A program made the position numbers and the translations under genes. From assembly GCA_937871435.1 (NCBI GenBank), contig CALMQM010000058.1, positions 1-64,000 on the forward strand: DNA of 64,000 nucleotides, given 5' to 3'. Under the pieces are notes generated by a model. The model was given only the letters and a program-made list of their open reading frames with translations. It did not search any database and was not told the origin of the DNA. Source of the DNA: an uncultured Bacteroidota bacterium (GTDB lineage: Bacteria > Bacteroidota > Bacteroidia > AKYH767-A > 2013-40CM-41-45). Below are positions 46,601 to 52,846 of this stretch, one piece after another; the stretch's first letter is position 1; every line of letters begins with the position of its first letter.

Positions 46601-48196
46601 TCCATAGTTCAACACGTTCAATTGATTTTCAAAGGAAACATCATCACCGTTGGTTGTCATGCCGAAACTTCCTCCGGCCATAACAGTAATTATTCCTGTG
46701 CCGGTGAAGTGGGTCATCGATCCACTGTTTATACTACCTGTATTGGTGACGATAAGAGTACTGTCCAGATTGATACTACCTGTATTGATTGAAATTGATC
46801 CGTTACATACCAGGTCATCTCCGGGACCATCAAGCAAATGCAGCGTGCCTTCAGAAATAAACAGAGATGCGCCAGATTCAATCACCACCTGATCCGCCTG
46901 GATCGGTTGAGAGTTATTAGTGATGTTAAAACCTTGTCGGATAGTAATCACTCCACTGTTTGTACCATTTGGCGCCACAACTGCAGGAACCCAAGCAGTT
47001 CCGTTGAATGTTTCCCAGCGTGTAAAATCATTCCATCCACCAAATGCAGCAGAACGATAATCTCCTGTATTTGGAATAGTTCCCGCTTCTCCGATTTCAA
47101 TCACACCCACATCCGACCCGGTATAATTCACATCAATTGAAGTGGGAGAACTACCGGTAACGTTCAATGGAATCCAGGAAGAACCAGTGTACATGCGGGC
47201 CACAAGGTTGTTGTAATTTGTTCCGGGATCAACATCAGATGGATCCCAGGTTAAAGTCATGTAAAAACCTGTAAGCGTAGCACTCGAGTTATCTATGGTC
47301 CAAGTACGGTTGATGCTTTTATCAGGATCGACTCCGGAAAATACTGCCTGGGGATGATCACCTCCATCAGTTCTCAAAGAGACATTGCCTGGAGTTCCTA
47401 TTAAAGCAGCAAGCTGAACAGGCAAGTATTTGGAAGGCGTACCGATTGGCATATTCAACCCAAGGCTAAACCCAAAATAATACTCCAGCGTACCATCAAT
47501 GTAATGGGTTGCATCCGCGTTGATGAGATTCGCGCCATTTGCTATACTTATTTTACCTGCACCGGAAGTATGAATGATTCCATAGTTGAAGGACAATTGT
47601 GAGGTAATGGTTTGTGTTCCTGTTACTACAATACCACCCGGAGTAAAGGTGAATGGAAGGAATGTCGCAATGCTTCCGTTACCATTGATCGTTTGCGTAA
47701 CAGGAGAATTCATCGCGAAAGATGACATGTTCAAAGATCCATTGTTGATCAAGGTTGTACCCCGATAAAACATATTTACTCCACCATCCATTACGGATCC
47801 TGTTGTCATATTCAAGGTTGCTGAGGTATCCCAGCTGAGACTTCCATCGACGGTAAAGTCCGAACCCGGTCCGTTATTGACAACAAACAAACCTCCATTT
47901 ACAAACAGGGAAGCGGTTGAACCAACATACAACTGGTCAACAATTTTGTTTGTATTTACAGATACCGTGAAAGCAGTATCAATATGAATTTCACCATCAG
48001 TATAGGTTGGCGGAGCAGCAGGAACAACCCAGCCGGTTCCGTTGTATCGTAACCAAATGCTGACATCATCCCAGTTTCCTGATGAAACACAGAAATAGTC
48101 GCCAACCGATTGCGCACCTGCATGCATGAAGGTGAGTACAGTGGCGAATACCGTGACTAAAATTTTCGAAAATCTTCTGCGTAAGAAAGAATTCAT
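34700..48196 (-). CDS. 4498-residue T9SS-secreted multidomain protein with subtilase-like domain
   Basis: Starts at the ATG at 48196, giving a signal peptide of ~28 residues (ending MHAGAQ); the frame extends 26 residues upstream but without a better start. Order of parts: beta-rich repeats with YRSAAFGGWNDFTRWETFNG (~30-860); a LamG domain (~868-1050); MopE-like metal-binding repeats (DADGDSYGDADN, DQNCNGILDENN; ~1110-1215); a second LamG (~1215-1390); a right-handed beta-helix-like part (~1500-1830); a discoidin-like part (~1930-2065); SprB/PKD-like domains (~2070-2510); an S8 peptidase-like domain (~2645-3060) with Asp2662, SAGNFG and the serine of GTSCAAPHAAG (Ser3011); MBG domains (~3180-3600) carrying seven NPRVIT units; SprB repeats (~3600-3930); five PKD-like domains (~3950-4400); and a T9SS type A sorting domain (~4412-4498, AYPNPTTGRFTVAFDA). 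It is probably a surface adhesin or surface protease. The usual catalytic His of the S8 triad appears to be replaced by Glu2707. Confidence 0.92.
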   Translation of the reverse strand: MNSFLRRRFSKILVTVFATVLTFMHAGAQSVGDYFCVSSGNWDDVSIWLRYNGTGWVVPAAPPTYTDGEIHIDTAFTVSVNTNKIVDQLYVGSTASLFVNGGLFVVNNGPGSDFTVDGSLSWDTSATLNMTTGSVMDGGVNMFYRGTTLINNGSLNMSSFAMNSPVTQTINGNGSIATFLPFTFTPGGIVVTGTQTITSQLSFNYGIIHTSGAGKISIANGANLINADATHYIDGTLEYYFGFSLGLNMPIGTPSKYLPVQLAALIGTPGNVSLRTDGGDHPQAVFSGVDPDKSINRTWTIDNSSATLTGFYMTLTWDPSDVDPGTNYNNLVARMYTGSSWIPLNVTGSSPTSIDVNYTGSDVGVIEIGEAGTIPNTGDYRSAAFGGWNDFTRWETFNGTAWVPAVVAPNGTNSGVITIRQGFNITNNSQPIQADQVVIESGASLFISEGTLHLLDGPGDDLVCNGSISINTGSINLDSTLIVTNTGSINSGSMTHFTGTGIITVMAGGSFGMTTNGDDVSFENQLNVLNYGDMSWSGPGGNMNLTGAARIRNFSILTLSANGNVVGDNIFTSFISNESTGTFNKEGNSTISFINGVDLRNTGILQVLAGTLNLNYSSGGFAGQVSVEPDATLGGSQNLSFEGDFLNNGSVTLNNLNFVGTVRQHLGGEGSINKLSIENGEGVDLLGNQYIVSQLNLSAGILHTGPSTIIIGDSATVVGGSSEDYVDGNMQRDILASGLFNFDIGDANGYAPITVINPTIISSGGILANTTSGDHPAIASSGFDPSATVNRWWHLEPVGIEVVDYLLTVNWNVDEVDPAVTDPNTLQASQFADGVWTHVGDDGYFNNSLIGLECTGFGDFQIGSSAPPTPASSLSFDGVDDSVDCGGAVPFNIYPLTISAWINTTQTSGTQGVITKYHSGSRNGYNLYIENGSLGAFYFKDVSNYVYDDINGGLNGGMIADGLWHHVAFVVDNDGGRLYVDGTLASSMPWTGTPGATTTTENLILGSYDNTFQGYMDEVQIWNTAFCDAAVSNHMNCEVTIPQPEIVAAYNFNQGFDGVNNSAEDVLNDVAGIGLNGDLHNFALSGSSSNWSSNSGVSTGNECAPITTAVYYADADGDSYGDADNSASFDNSCSVPVGWVADNTDCNDGDASIHPQTWYQDFDGDGFGDDAVTIFTCSPPLDYVALGGDCEDHIASINPGAVDLCDAVDQNCNGILDENNSLNFDGVDDYVETSDPNLGSSDFTVEAWVNVNSFGGTLLSTRTNETTETGNYWSLTVQPDGRLQWEMAASGSPESLFLSTTSSVSTGVWAHVAIVRQAQHYRIYLNGTLNSDVEDTYSRDLTSGNDLLKMGGWPEQNQDWYHGSIDEVRFWNVAKTQAQIMQNRVAYVNGQANLMQYYTFDQGTAGSENGPVTTLIDRSGNGLNGTLHNFELSSDVSGSNWEGGYAGTVFADVDGDGYGDPGNPTTTTSPCFLVGYVSNNTDCDDNNSGIHTGCFSGARLNVDALLVNGTYPNITSAMADAQVGDTIVVYPGPVDYTENIMDLTGSVTDLVIMSGFPGSKYRVIGDVYLHSGWQISGADITGTVMDSGYSASGERVFDCKINGRVLGHPANMNFEVQGDTILNADGVTMMTLFRGKWIGNYIMQYVPGYYEITQVLSSNTPSEDSVIIKGNQFDVQGGGRTIAFWGNTQYVYVANNYLRTHGTSNAILYFRGLKTVGLGQNCCINNTLMDDGSGAGFFFQIGPSGVIELRNNLLINSNYREWNPGDVTFSEFKYNFTTNSNGFQYIPADPTSVYSTTTSIDGQGLLLDGSDAFNGGDPNPIYNDVNGTRNDAGAFGGQDPLSHYFAYSIEDDIYYQDADGDGYGNPAVSTMAYAVPAGYVTDFSDCNDANASIRTPEPYIVGAVTLPSCVSNIDSLYTYQAQNFQYADHVIAFSSEYSNPDYSASKIIGAPDVYPAYGDNANAWAPLSQDASREYIEVGFNTAAPINFVDIYETYSPGAIDTVYVLNPYTSSYDAVYTATAGSAPDQARKLHVSFPTTPYPVSSIRIAMNSAYVHDWNEIDAVAVGELVPVTYDSYTWSTFETSNQILPSAPGDYSVTVTAGSCTVTSSTYTLTNSHVTIGPSFDWVICSGSPTVLAAGGAASYSWNTGETTSSITVSPTDTSIYVVTGTDINGCVSVDSITVYQYAAIDPGSIVVTNETGDLHDGSITIGPASGGVPPNYTYFISGDAYADTNNTGYFSGLEPGLYTVGILDDVPCQFDTTISIQPFAPCTPADQPTITPTVTLCTDLGTTFIVFSGSSATLSVLSGNLNDATDWTWYEGSCGGTPIGTGSSITVSPFASTTYYVRGEGGCSILGACAQTDVIVNPAVTVALSSPAIACYGEPFSVTATAGGGTPPFSGDGVFNYSGFAGTDTVIGYLVSDAAGCGVIDSIHITQPEQLVLEGAPDTLIICLEVTNIGTVSLSATGGTAPYTFSGDPTNNLPTGNYQYTVTDANGCTVTHNTYLYITNCILPYYNAPDSGKVSTILGPELKQLEEDPDSIGPPTNNQVFLIDSIEGTVFIDVIPQINQYANALAYLQTQLGMTGLIDNGDTSIIITGDFPIANLPILDTLTTLVNFARPNYAAVGAAGFINSQGDKSMKSDSTRALFGLDGSGIKVGVMSDSYKTISGNPQLIDIGNKDLPGPGNPVNQREVEVLMDYPYGKGLDEGRAMLQIVHDIAPKANLAFRTGFISAGDFAEGIVALQQDTCDVIVDDVTYITEPFFQDGIVSKAVNYVKDQGVAYFTSAGNFGNVSNEGIFNPMPAPFGIAGKAHDFGGGDYLQKIALKKGTYTLVLQWDDSLYSLKQLPGARNDFDIYLTDITGTKLFGLNRKNNWGDPIEVLPFVVQSDVEANIMIVRTWTLDSITPMKFKYVVFRGDMTIKEYQNGESTIIGQANSEGAMSVGAARYTQTPAYTNGAAPVIEPFSSVGGAPVRGVVREKPDFTAPDGVNTSVNFYSKDEEKDGLYNFYGTSCAAPHAAGTAALILGAKKKFFSESMHPDSLRSLLKRTAVDMGPTGFDYFSGAGLIDAKAAVSTFALPKPVIDSLTITDPLLSPGVDPLNVVVSGSYFMDSSVIYFGGLPLTTYYIDNNHLGATVPTFVGNPILQVYTPPIVPNGNDGGFSNGIYFNNIVKTIITVQVDNMHKRYGEVLPELTSTILFNGEPLSDHNLTAADIGLAHLNYQTLATAESGVGIYQVAATMDALDLNDPADSTLDANYEYVFLPGRITITRMPILISPKDTTMEYGDKIGDFQFNYVYDQSKIDPSNQEHFLDSIKQVHTLTMSNALVLVNPRVITNPRVITNSDFANLALVATNRALANPRVITNPRVITNSVTVIDSTLIVDLATESVFNFDADSSAIILESPGPGLHSRAMANPRVITNPRVITNPRVITNGVTDVDSIPVTNNNGDNIAVVLDEDDVTSTDTTTELKSVNLITGTTVGTWIVVPGAFFSDNFDISYGLGALTITPATLTVKADDVTAACFGTPSLTSTVSGFKNADSTGVNALSGPTLTIYDSGNNPVNTITQGGTYNVVPSDYSFAADTNYVIDYQNGTLIVPDAIAVTATISQPKCFGELGAVILSATGGDNNFTYSGDSQFDLSAGTYYYTATDGNGCSGSTSVTILAPPSQVVLTALPSQPNCAGALGSVNLSAGGGVGPYVYGGDATVNLTAGVYNYYVIDDNGCSGTASVTIQAAPSPIVLTATAIQPKCFGELGSVTLSATGGVAPYTYGGAGLTNLTAGTYSYTVSDSKGCAGSTTVLIQAAPAQLVLTATPTQPNCFGQTGSVALSASGGTPTYVYGGSPLTGLSAGTYSYTVTDANLCQTTKTATIVVPTAVTGVTSVTATSCTGSTGTATVTPSGGTAPYTYLWNPSGLTTQTITGRAAGTYTVTIKDSKNCTGAALAVITIAGSAPAAPAAITGPSGACRGQSGIVFSVAPVPGATSYQWTLPSGVSGSSTSSSITLSFSSSYSGGNLCVKAINSCGSSNYTCATLSRFTSAPSTPGAISGTATTCSAGSVTYSIAPVTNATSYVWTVSGTGLSIASGQGTTSLTVNMTAAFTYGTITVKATNCIGSSSTSTKTIYGPVGTPIWSVNSGADNQVNGVCGGSSHDYEVVYTVPGLTYIWSAPAGCIISDKRGHTGNPLTVTGVDPFGEYEVTITFPAGFVSGNITVQGTNTCGNGTVMTLPVRSTPLAPGAITGPVSSVCRASNQTYSIAAVSGATSYTWTVPSGATITNNSGRTIKVTFGSSFTGSGNVTVKANNSCGSSPVSTLAVSALTLQPGNISGATSVCKSQTSVTYSIAAVTGATSYTWTITGGATFVGSTTGTSVKVKFTTATSSSATLSVKANNLCGASAIRTLSIAVGLNCRTIEDVVEDEVSQIVAYPNPTTGRFTVAFDAKDQQKNILMVSDGLGNIVYREEMLSAEGTNLKDIDLRGNPVGIYFLVLMQDGEDVKTLRIVVQ
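37908..38216 (-). repeat. Seven NPRVIT hexapeptide-encoding units inside the giant gene
   Basis: Within the giant gene the protein reads NPRVITNPRVITN twice and NPRVITNPRVITNPRVITN once, in blocks at about 37908-37967, 38097-38135 and 38178-38216. Shorter relatives (NRALAN, SRAMAN) precede two of the blocks. The units are not identical at DNA level (for example cacgtggattt versus acgagggtt), so selection is on the peptide. They interrupt an MBG domain. Confidence 0.85.
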
Positions 48197-48572
48197 GTTT
48201 GTTTTATTTATGGTGTGTGTGATTATTTCTTGTTGATGTTTAATAGCTTTATCATGATTTCGCCCAATGGTCAATCATGTTTTGATGTTGCCGGAAAAGG
48301 CTTGAATATTTTTGAATAGAATGATTGAGTGAATAGATATGAATCAGGAGTATGCATTGTTTTCGTTCAAATTTTCAGAATGAACATGCCACGATCAAGC
48401 ATAGCAAGCTCATGCAGGCTGAGAATAATACTGAACAAATATTTTTTAGAGTATTGGGGGTAATACGTGCTTACTAAACTGCGAATTCCAAAATCTTAAC
48501 AACTCATCCACTAATGATAGCCTGAAAAATAGGCAAAAAGAGGGTGATTCGCTAAATGATTTATGTAAACGT
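48197..48572. other. Leader and promoter region of the giant gene
   Basis: About 375 AT-rich bases upstream of the giant gene's start. No gene or strong hairpin. The promoter should be here, but I cannot place it with confidence. Confidence 0.4.
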
Positions 48573-48848
48573 TTATAAAAACTTGGTTTTTGTCATATAA
48601 ATCTGCAAAAACCGCCATTTTCTAAACATTTCAAAGCCCGCAATGGATGCGACTTTCCGCGGATCAGCGTTTTCAAACTGGTTTATCGTATTAAAATACC
48701 ATCGAAAATCCGGCTTCTTTCCTGGCGCTACTGTAAAATTCAATGCGGCAATCAAATTCAGGATGCTCATCAGGATGAGACCGCTGAAAAAGGAAAAGAT
48801 AATCATCGTTCTTTTCACCGATTGAATAAAATTGAACATATCAAACAT
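48573..48848 (-). CDS. Possible small membrane protein
   Basis: A 91-codon frame with an ATG at 48848. It has one convincing hydrophobic segment at ~15-38 (MIIFSFFSGLILMSILNLIA) and a polar tail (RWYFNTINQFENADPRKVAS). I recognise no family. It lies alone between the giant gene and the peptide genes. It could be a real small membrane protein or a chance frame. Confidence 0.35.
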   Translation of the reverse strand: MFDMFNFIQSVKRTMIIFSFFSGLILMSILNLIAALNFTVAPGKKPDFRWYFNTINQFENADPRKVASIAGFEMFRKWRFLQIYMTKTKFL

Positions 48849-49023
48849 TGTGAATCCGGGTATTAGAAATCAGACATACTACTCCCATTAGTTCATGGGA
48901 ACTATTTTATAAATCAACTTATTTTCCGTCAGGAATTATTTTCCCGGGTGGCGTTGTTCAATGAACTCATCCACCACGCTGATGCGGATGATTTTCCTCC
49001 ACATCGAATATTTATCATCGCTC

Positions 49024-49056
49024 CATAAAAATGAAAAGAGAGACAGGAATCTCTCC
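49024..49056 (-). terminator. Terminator of the three-peptide operon
   Basis: GAGAGA (49038-49043) pairs with TCTCTC (49050-49055) around a 6-nt loop. On the minus strand it is followed by TTTTCATTTTT. It lies about 120 bp downstream of the last peptide gene of the operon. Confidence 0.65.
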
Positions 49057-49177
49057 ATTCAATCGTTCTTCGAAAGGAGAAGCACTTTGAACCAAAAGCT
49101 TTAACAGTGCTTCAAACCAGTGATCAATTTTTACTCAATCGAATTGTTGTGACAACAATATCACGCAATGAAACCGA

Positions 49178-49315
49178 TTAAGAAATTCCTGTGCTTGACT
49201 GAAGTTTTGATTTGTTGGATCTTCCAGTAATGTTTTTGCCACCAACAATTGCTTTTGATTCAGATTTGGTAAGTTTCTTTCCAGAAACCGGACCTTTTTT
49301 AGTTGTCTTTTTCAT
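49178..49315 (-). CDS. Double-glycine leader peptide, copy 1 of the NKSKLQSSTGIS family
   Basis: 45 residues, from the ATG at 49315 to the TAA at 49178. The leader part ends KKLTKSESKAIVGG, a bacteriocin-type double-glycine motif. The 19 residues after GG are KNITGRSNKSKLQSSTGIS. It contains no Cys, Asp or Trp, and the core is basic. It is the third gene of a three-gene unit, 60 bp downstream of copy 2. Four further copies with the same core length exist within 5 kb. Expected fate, from double-glycine families in general: export and cleavage after GG by a C39-peptidase transporter. Whether the core is enzymatically modified is unknown. Synonymous differences from the other copies show that it is a real gene. 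Confidence 0.82.
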   Translation of the reverse strand: MKKTTKKGPVSGKKLTKSESKAIVGGKNITGRSNKSKLQSSTGIS

Positions 49316-49375
49316 GACTTGTGAGTTTAAAGTGTGAGATTGTATGAACTTAATTATTACGATTTACAATAGAAA

Positions 49376-49519
49376 TCAGGAAATGCCTGTGTTTGACTGA
49401 AGTTTTGATTTGTTAGCTCTTCCGGTGATATTTTTACCACCTACAATAGCTTTTGCTTCAGCTTTGTTCAACTTCTTAGCAGAAGCAGGACGTTTGGTTG
49501 ATTTGTTGAAAGTTGTCAT
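49376..49519 (-). CDS. Double-glycine leader peptide, copy 2 of the NKSKLQSSTGIS family
   Basis: 47 residues, from the ATG at 49519 to the TGA at 49376. The leader ends KKLNKAEAKAIVGG; the 19-residue core is KNITGRANKSKLQSNTGIS, with one Ser-to-Asn change from the consensus. Middle gene of the three-gene unit, 53 bp downstream of copy 3 and 60 bp upstream of copy 1. The N-terminal ~13 residues vary between copies while the GG motif and core do not, the pattern expected of a secreted peptide with a processed leader. Confidence 0.82.
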   Translation of the reverse strand: MTTFNKSTKRPASAKKLNKAEAKAIVGGKNITGRANKSKLQSNTGIS

Positions 49520-49572
49520 GGCTTTGGTTTTTTAAAATGTTTAACAATTCAATGATTTGATTGAGCTTCGGA

Positions 49573-49716
49573 TCAGGAGATACCGGTGCTTGATTGCAAT
49601 TTAGATTTGTTGATTTTACCTGCGATGTTTCGTCCGCCGGTGATTGCTTTTGCTTCAGCTTTGCTGAGTTTTTTTGCAGTGTGCTTTTTGTCTGCTTTTG
49701 TTTGTGTAGTTTTCAT
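49573..49716 (-). CDS. Double-glycine leader peptide, copy 3 of the NKSKLQSSTGIS family
   Basis: 47 residues, from the ATG at 49716 to the TGA at 49573. The leader ends KKLSKAEAKAITGG (Val-to-Thr before GG); the core is RNIAGKINKSKLQSSTGIS. First gene of the three-gene unit. Its upstream region has the shared AGAGTAAGC and GCTGAAAATCC leader motifs, the TATCTTAG box and paired direct repeats described for 49739-49904. Leu, Gln, Thr and Gly codons in the core differ from copies 1 and 2, so this is not a recent duplicate. Confidence 0.83.
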   Translation of the reverse strand: MKTTQTKADKKHTAKKLSKAEAKAITGGRNIAGKINKSKLQSSTGIS

Positions 49717-49738
49717 CTCTTTTGATATTAGCTTTTAT

Positions 49739-49904
49739 GCTTACTCTGTTGATCCCTGGTTTGGAGGATGGAGGATTTTCAGCTTGTTCCTCTTTTGTTT
49801 AAAAGTTCTTTTTTCAAATTGATGACTCTAAGATAACATCATCATGCTTCCTTTTTCAATCTGAAATGTATAAGTGGAGGACTCTTTGGATAAGTGGCAG
49901 GAAC
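49739..49904 (-). promoter_or_regulatory. Shared upstream control region, peptide operon A
   Basis: Minus-strand order, upstream to downstream: two direct repeats (plus-strand TAAGTGGAGGAC and TAAGTGGCAGGA, starts 20 bp apart, 49872-49904), TACATTTCAGAT (49859-49870), TATCTTAG (49828-49835, close to the Bacteroidota -7 consensus TAnnTTTG), GCTGAAAATCC (49773-49783), and AGAGTAAGC within 49739-49748, 23 bp before the start codon. The TGG of the nearer repeat starts 40 bp from the end of the TATCTTAG box. The same order and the same 40-bp spacing occur at 53720-53900. The repeat spacing of two helical turns fits a dimeric activator, such as a LytTR-type regulator (inference). Confidence 0.68.
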
Positions 49905-50014
49905 CGGACCTATTGTGGCGGGTTTTTTAATACCCGGAAAATCCAAAAACAAGGTTCAGAGGCTTTAGACCTGATTAGAAAATATTCCCGGATTTTAAAA
50001 CAAAGCAGAAATAG

Positions 50015-50866
50015 TCACTTGAAATACTCATAGTCATAACGGTGTTCTGCAGTCACCCGACCGGAAGCTGAAAACTCCCTGGCTGACATACGCAGACCTG
50101 CTGTGTTATAACTATACTCAATCCTGCTTTGAAAACCTGTTCGATTTTCATGAATTTCTGAAATTCTGTTTCCGGCATCGTCGTATTTATAGAGGATTCG
50201 GGAATTAATTTGCCGGTCGGGGTAGCGTTGTTCCGCCAATACCAAATGCCCTCCTGAATCATATACATAGTTCCAAACATAGTGAAACACATCACCGGGG
50301 CCGAGTTCGGTATCCGACATCAATTTAGATCCGGAATACAGGTAAACGTTCTTCGCTTTGAATCCATCCGGCCAATACCAGCTCAACACCATCAATTGGT
50401 TTTCAGAATTGTATTCTGAAACATTCCGGTATTTGTAGGTTCCATCCGGGAGATAAAAAAAGAGTTCCTTCCTCCTGCCCTTTTCATCATAGTCGATGAG
50501 TATGCGATACAACAGGCTGCTGTCCGCGTTCAAAGCAATCGTCGAATCTAAATTGCCGGCGGTATTGTAATACAGTGAAGTGAGACAATCAAGCAAACTA
50601 TCCTTACTGAATTGCTTTTCCGATCTCACTTTCCCATCTGAGTAGAACTCGCGAATGAATACTGGAAATTCATTTTGTTTTATTCCTGCAAAGGTTATTG
50701 CTTTGAATTCTGTCCATTTGCAGATATGATTTTTTCGCATCAGTTCTCTTTCTATCATTTCATCAGACAAAACCGGTGCTGAATCCATACAGGAAATCGA
50801 TAGCAGGAACAGGAACAACACCTGAATCAAAGTACCGTTTCGGAGCAATGCTCTGATTTTAATCAT
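50015..50866 (-). CDS. Lipoprotein with YD/RHS-like repeats
   Basis: 283 residues. Lipoprotein signal at 1-26 with lipobox SISC (VLFLFLLSISCMD). The rest shows ~20-residue units of the YD-repeat kind, such as ILIDYDEKGRRKEL, VWNYVYDSGGHLVLAEQRYP, YKYDDAGNRISEIHENRTGF and IEYSYNTAGLRMSAREFSAS, which form beta-strands in RHS/toxin-antigen proteins. No toxin domain follows, so a surface or periplasmic structural role is more likely. 24 bp downstream of the next lipoprotein gene and probably co-transcribed with it. Confidence 0.8.
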   Translation of the reverse strand: MIKIRALLRNGTLIQVLFLFLLSISCMDSAPVLSDEMIERELMRKNHICKWTEFKAITFAGIKQNEFPVFIREFYSDGKVRSEKQFSKDSLLDCLTSLYYNTAGNLDSTIALNADSSLLYRILIDYDEKGRRKELFFYLPDGTYKYRNVSEYNSENQLMVLSWYWPDGFKAKNVYLYSGSKLMSDTELGPGDVFHYVWNYVYDSGGHLVLAEQRYPDRQINSRILYKYDDAGNRISEIHENRTGFQSRIEYSYNTAGLRMSAREFSASGRVTAEHRYDYEYFK

Positions 50867-50890
50867 AATCGAATTTCCACATTTTCGTTT

Positions 50891-51571
50891 TTACAGCGAA
50901 CTCAGGTACTGATAAAATTCTTTTTGTGTCACCCATTGGTATTCTCCCTTTACTGTAAATAAGCTTGTATCAACAGGAGAACTAAAATCTACTTTCGTCG
51001 CTTCCAGTTTCATGGCGAGATTATTCACTGTATGTGTATATTCCAACATCAGAAATGGAATATTTTTAAAGGGAGAATTTCTATAAGAAAACTGAATAGT
51101 ATCGTTAAAAAATACTTCGGTTTGCAGACCAGAGCCGACATCCGTTACAATCGCTTTTTGACAATTCATGCCTGCAATTACTTTCTGTTCATTTGTGTTT
51201 CTGATCAGAAGGGAATCACTTTGCTCATTCTGTGTTATTTCATCGGGCGTGAGTTTACATCCGATATTTTGCCTCAAACGATCGATAAGTAATGAAACGT
51301 AATTTTTTTTCCCGGCATCCAGCAAATTCACCAATTGGATCATTCCCATAGCCCCGGAAGCAATGAATGCAGCTTTGTCATTTTTAAAAACGAGGACAAT
51401 TTCTCTGGGAAAAAAAGCTGACTTCATTCCATATTTCGCGCTGTCAGGATAGCTTACTTTGTAAACCACCATTCCTTCACCGGGTTTTGCAGCCTGTTGT
51501 TTCCGTGAATTGCAAGCTGAAATCAAAACAACGAACAGGACGCACAGAATCGGAGAAAATACTCTTTTCAT
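50891..51571 (-). CDS. Lipoprotein, DUF4412-like
   Basis: 226 residues with lipobox LISAC (signal ~1-20). The mature part is a beta-rich domain: GEGMVVYKVSYPD, then KNDKAAFIASGAMG, NEQKVIAGMNCQKAIVTD and a C-terminal LEATKVDFSSPVDTSLFTVK. This follows the plan of DUF4412/GLPGLI-like proteins of Bacteroidota (an uncertain match). Likely faces the periplasm or surface. Probably in one operon with the YD-repeat lipoprotein downstream. Confidence 0.75.
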   Translation of the reverse strand: MKRVFSPILCVLFVVLISACNSRKQQAAKPGEGMVVYKVSYPDSAKYGMKSAFFPREIVLVFKNDKAAFIASGAMGMIQLVNLLDAGKKNYVSLLIDRLRQNIGCKLTPDEITQNEQSDSLLIRNTNEQKVIAGMNCQKAIVTDVGSGLQTEVFFNDTIQFSYRNSPFKNIPFLMLEYTHTVNNLAMKLEATKVDFSSPVDTSLFTVKGEYQWVTQKEFYQYLSSL

Positions 51572-51620
51572 GACGAGAAAGATACAGGATTCGGATGAAA
51601 CTTATATTGAATCATGCTAT

Positions 51621-51656
51621 AAAAACAACATCCCGGTGGAAAACGTCCGGGATGTT
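51621..51656 (-). terminator. Rho-independent terminator of the YceI-like lipoprotein gene
   Basis: AACATCCCGG (51627-51636) pairs with CCGGGATGTT (51647-51656), a 10-bp stem with a 10-nt loop. Plus-strand AAAAAC at 51621-51626 supplies the U-tract on the minus strand. It separates this gene from the lipoprotein pair downstream. Confidence 0.8.
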
Positions 51657-51718
51657 GATTATTCACACTAAGCAGGAGATGCTCCGGTACTGATTTCAGC
51701 ACAGGATGAACACTGTGT

Positions 51719-52846
51719 TTAATATTCAGTATTGGTTGCTCCTTTTAATTGTACGTGGCAATTCACGGTAACATCGCCATTGCCAATGTGTGCTGAACTC
51801 ACATAGTAGTCTGCGGCAGGATTGAATTTAAATTGTCCTTCAAAAATAAATGCCCAGTTGTAATTCGCGCCAGACAACCATTTTGTTTTGCCTTCATAAA
51901 CGAAATACATATCAACCGGTTTTTCAATCATTGTATTGAATGGTCCGGTGTAACCAAGAGTAGTGTCAGCAGGATAAATACCACCTGTTGGGTGTTTGTA
52001 GAAAGATTTCAGAATTCCATGGCAAAGATATCCGTCACCATATTTCTCCACTGAAACACTGCGGAAAGTAGCGGTGTCAGTTTCTGGCAATGCTGTAAGC
52101 GCATCAACTGTATCAACACACAGGGTTTTGCGAACACAACCGCCGGCCAATGCATCACGTACAGGTTCAAATGTATTCACAGAAGAAAGCAAAACATATC
52201 CTTCAATTTTAATCGCTGACGGATCCGCTTCGTTGAACACAAAATCACGCACTTCAAATACATTGAATCCGCCTGGTAAAATCGCACCACCTGTATGATC
52301 CGGGAAGGCAAAATCAATTTTACTGTGGATTTCCCAGCTTACTTTACGATATGAAGTATTGGCAGTGATCGTATCCATGGCAATTTTCAAAGTACCCACA
52401 GCAGCCTGATTCACCAATTCGATATTCTGTGTTACATCAACTGATCCCATAGTGATAGCATAACCCGGGTTAGTTGTGAAATTCACTCCGTTCACATAGC
52501 GGTAATTGGTATTTTCAGTATTGTATTTGGCAGTGAGGAAATAAGATCCCGGCAGCAAATAAGGAAGACTGTATGCGCCATTGGCATCCGCGAAAGTTGT
52601 TGCAACAGGATTTCCTGATACAGAAGATCCGACATACAGATTGATAACTGCTCCTTTTGCAGGAGTAGCTGCACCGGTATAATCCGGATATGTTACATCA
52701 CCTGAAATTGCTTTGCCTTTTAGAGTATCGTGTACCGTTACCGTTACTGTTTGTGTTTCGGTGTCTTTTTTACAATACGTTAGAGAAAATACCATTGCCA
52801 CCAGCACTGTCAGTGACAAGAATTTGTATGCGTTCATCGTTTTCAT
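51719..52846 (-). CDS. Lipoprotein with carboxypeptidase-regulatory-like and YceI-like domains
   Basis: 375 residues from the ATG at 52846, which opens the signal; ATG at 52837 is also possible, while 33 upstream in-frame residues are rejected as they lie in front of the signal. Lipobox at SLTYC, so it is lipid-anchored. Residues ~35-140 form a carboxypeptidase-regulatory/CNA-B-like beta-sandwich (FADANGAYSLPYLLPGSYFL). Residues ~160-330 resemble a YceI domain (FNVFEVRDFVFNEADPSAIK, NTFEPVRDALAGG, ATFRSVSVEKYGDGYLCHGI); YceI proteins bind isoprenoid-like lipids in a barrel. It sits between the two peptide gene groups, but a link to the peptides is only positional. Confidence 0.8.
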   Translation of the reverse strand: MKTMNAYKFLSLTVLVAMVFSLTYCKKDTETQTVTVTVHDTLKGKAISGDVTYPDYTGAATPAKGAVINLYVGSSVSGNPVATTFADANGAYSLPYLLPGSYFLTAKYNTENTNYRYVNGVNFTTNPGYAITMGSVDVTQNIELVNQAAVGTLKIAMDTITANTSYRKVSWEIHSKIDFAFPDHTGGAILPGGFNVFEVRDFVFNEADPSAIKIEGYVLLSSVNTFEPVRDALAGGCVRKTLCVDTVDALTALPETDTATFRSVSVEKYGDGYLCHGILKSFYKHPTGGIYPADTTLGYTGPFNTMIEKPVDMYFVYEGKTKWLSGANYNWAFIFEGQFKFNPAADYYVSSAHIGNGDVTVNCHVQLKGATNTEY